6,185 bases of DNA from Nitrospirota bacterium (GTDB lineage Bacteria; Nitrospirota; Thermodesulfovibrionia; Thermodesulfovibrionales; UBA6898), in the NCBI GenBank assembly GCA_029858145.1, contig JAOUFP010000192.1:1-6185 (forward strand), in the 5' to 3' direction. Below the pieces are notes generated by a model. It saw nothing but the letters and a program-made list of their open reading frames with translations, did not search any database and was not told the DNA's origin. Positions 5,886 to 6,185 of the stretch are shown here, piece after piece. How positions within the stretch are numbered: position 1 is the first letter of the stretch; each line of letters starts with the position of its first letter. Both the position numbers and the translations under genes were made by a program.

Positions 5886-6185
5886 TCATTTCTGCTTCTG
5901 CTTTACCGACTTCTCTCCCTTTGCGCGTGAGGCTTGTGCTGCTGATTTTCCTTCAAGCCTGGTTATCCGTGCCTCAAGGATTTTGATTTTTTTAATGGTC
6001 GCGCCGACTTTCTGGTCTTCCAGGGGGTTTCCGGGCTCCCCGCTCAGACCATAGACCCTTCCGCCGAGTTCGGCGATCTCTTTCTGCACCTTTGTCTTGA
6101 GTTCATAAATCTTATATTTGCGTTTTCCCTCTTCTGTCAGCTCCTCTGCCTTTTCCTTTACAACTGTTGCCCCTTCCCTTACCGC
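5886..6185 (-). CDS. Small Lys/Ala-rich helical protein, 5' end beyond window
   Basis: The frame is open from the right edge to TGA at 5886-5888, giving at least 99 residues. A GTG at 6087-6089 would give a 67-residue version, but the frame continues upstream with the same composition (EGATVVKEKAEELTEEGKRK), so the real start lies outside. The sequence contains KVQKEIAELGGRVYGLSG, then NPLEDQKVGATIKKIKILEA and RITRLEGK, and ends in a Lys/Ala/Gln-rich tail. I recall similar uncharacterised small proteins in Nitrospirota and Desulfobacterota whose upstream part starts with a short hydrophobic segment (YtxH-like layout). That part is not visible here. The helical, Lys-rich style and the 25-bp gap to the membrane-anchored coiled-coil gene suggest a shared envelope role, which is inference. 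No catalytic motif is present. Confidence 0.8.
   Translation of the reverse strand, partial: AVREGATVVKEKAEELTEEGKRKYKIYELKTKVQKEIAELGGRVYGLSGEPGNPLEDQKVGATIKKIKILEARITRLEGKSAAQASRAKGEKSVKQKQK

Overview
The window looks like a piece of a Gram-negative bacterial chromosome. The evidence is a TonB-dependent outer-membrane receptor, a DUF389 protein with an OmpA-like tail, and a small-conductance mechanosensitive channel. The protein style (receptor N-terminus with SLEEL...VEV.S.SK, DUF389 plus MscS, small Lys/Ala-rich helical proteins) and a probable c-di-GMP-I riboswitch fit Nitrospirota or Desulfobacterota/Geobacter-like lineages. That placement is an inference from family resemblance, not a search result.

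Layout, left to right. (1) 1-1203, minus: the N-terminal 401 residues of a TonB-dependent receptor that runs off the left edge. Its DNA is visibly richer in A+T than the rest. (2) 1204-1440, minus: its long 5' leader, with a probable c-di-GMP-I (GEMM-type) riboswitch at about 1309-1381, a possible expression platform down to the T-run at 1272-1277, a hairpin just ahead of the ribosome binding site, and a possible -10 box. (3) About 1441-1859: no gene found, only short inverted repeats. (4) 1916-2449, minus: a conserved multi-pass inner-membrane protein of unknown function. (5) 2450-2530: a divergent intergenic region with a 14-bp dyad. (6) 2531-4216, plus: a DUF389 membrane protein fused to a degenerate OmpA-like domain. 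It overlaps by 1 nt with (7) 4216-5119, plus: an MscS-family channel gene interrupted by a single extra G in a G6 tract. (8) 5120-5176: a convergent junction with short palindromes. (9) 5177-6185, minus: two genes 25 bp apart, a membrane-anchored coiled-coil protein preceded by a small Lys/Ala-rich helical protein that is cut by the right edge.

How the genes may work together: DUF389-OmpA and MscS form a translationally coupled pair, which suggests an envelope or osmotic-stress role. The receptor is a separate unit, probably under second-messenger control. The two genes at the right end look like another envelope-associated helical pair. I see no CRISPR array, tRNA, rRNA or intact mobile element. 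The most notable points are the riboswitch-controlled receptor, the frameshifted mechanosensitive channel and the DUF389-OmpA fusion with an altered peptidoglycan-binding motif.
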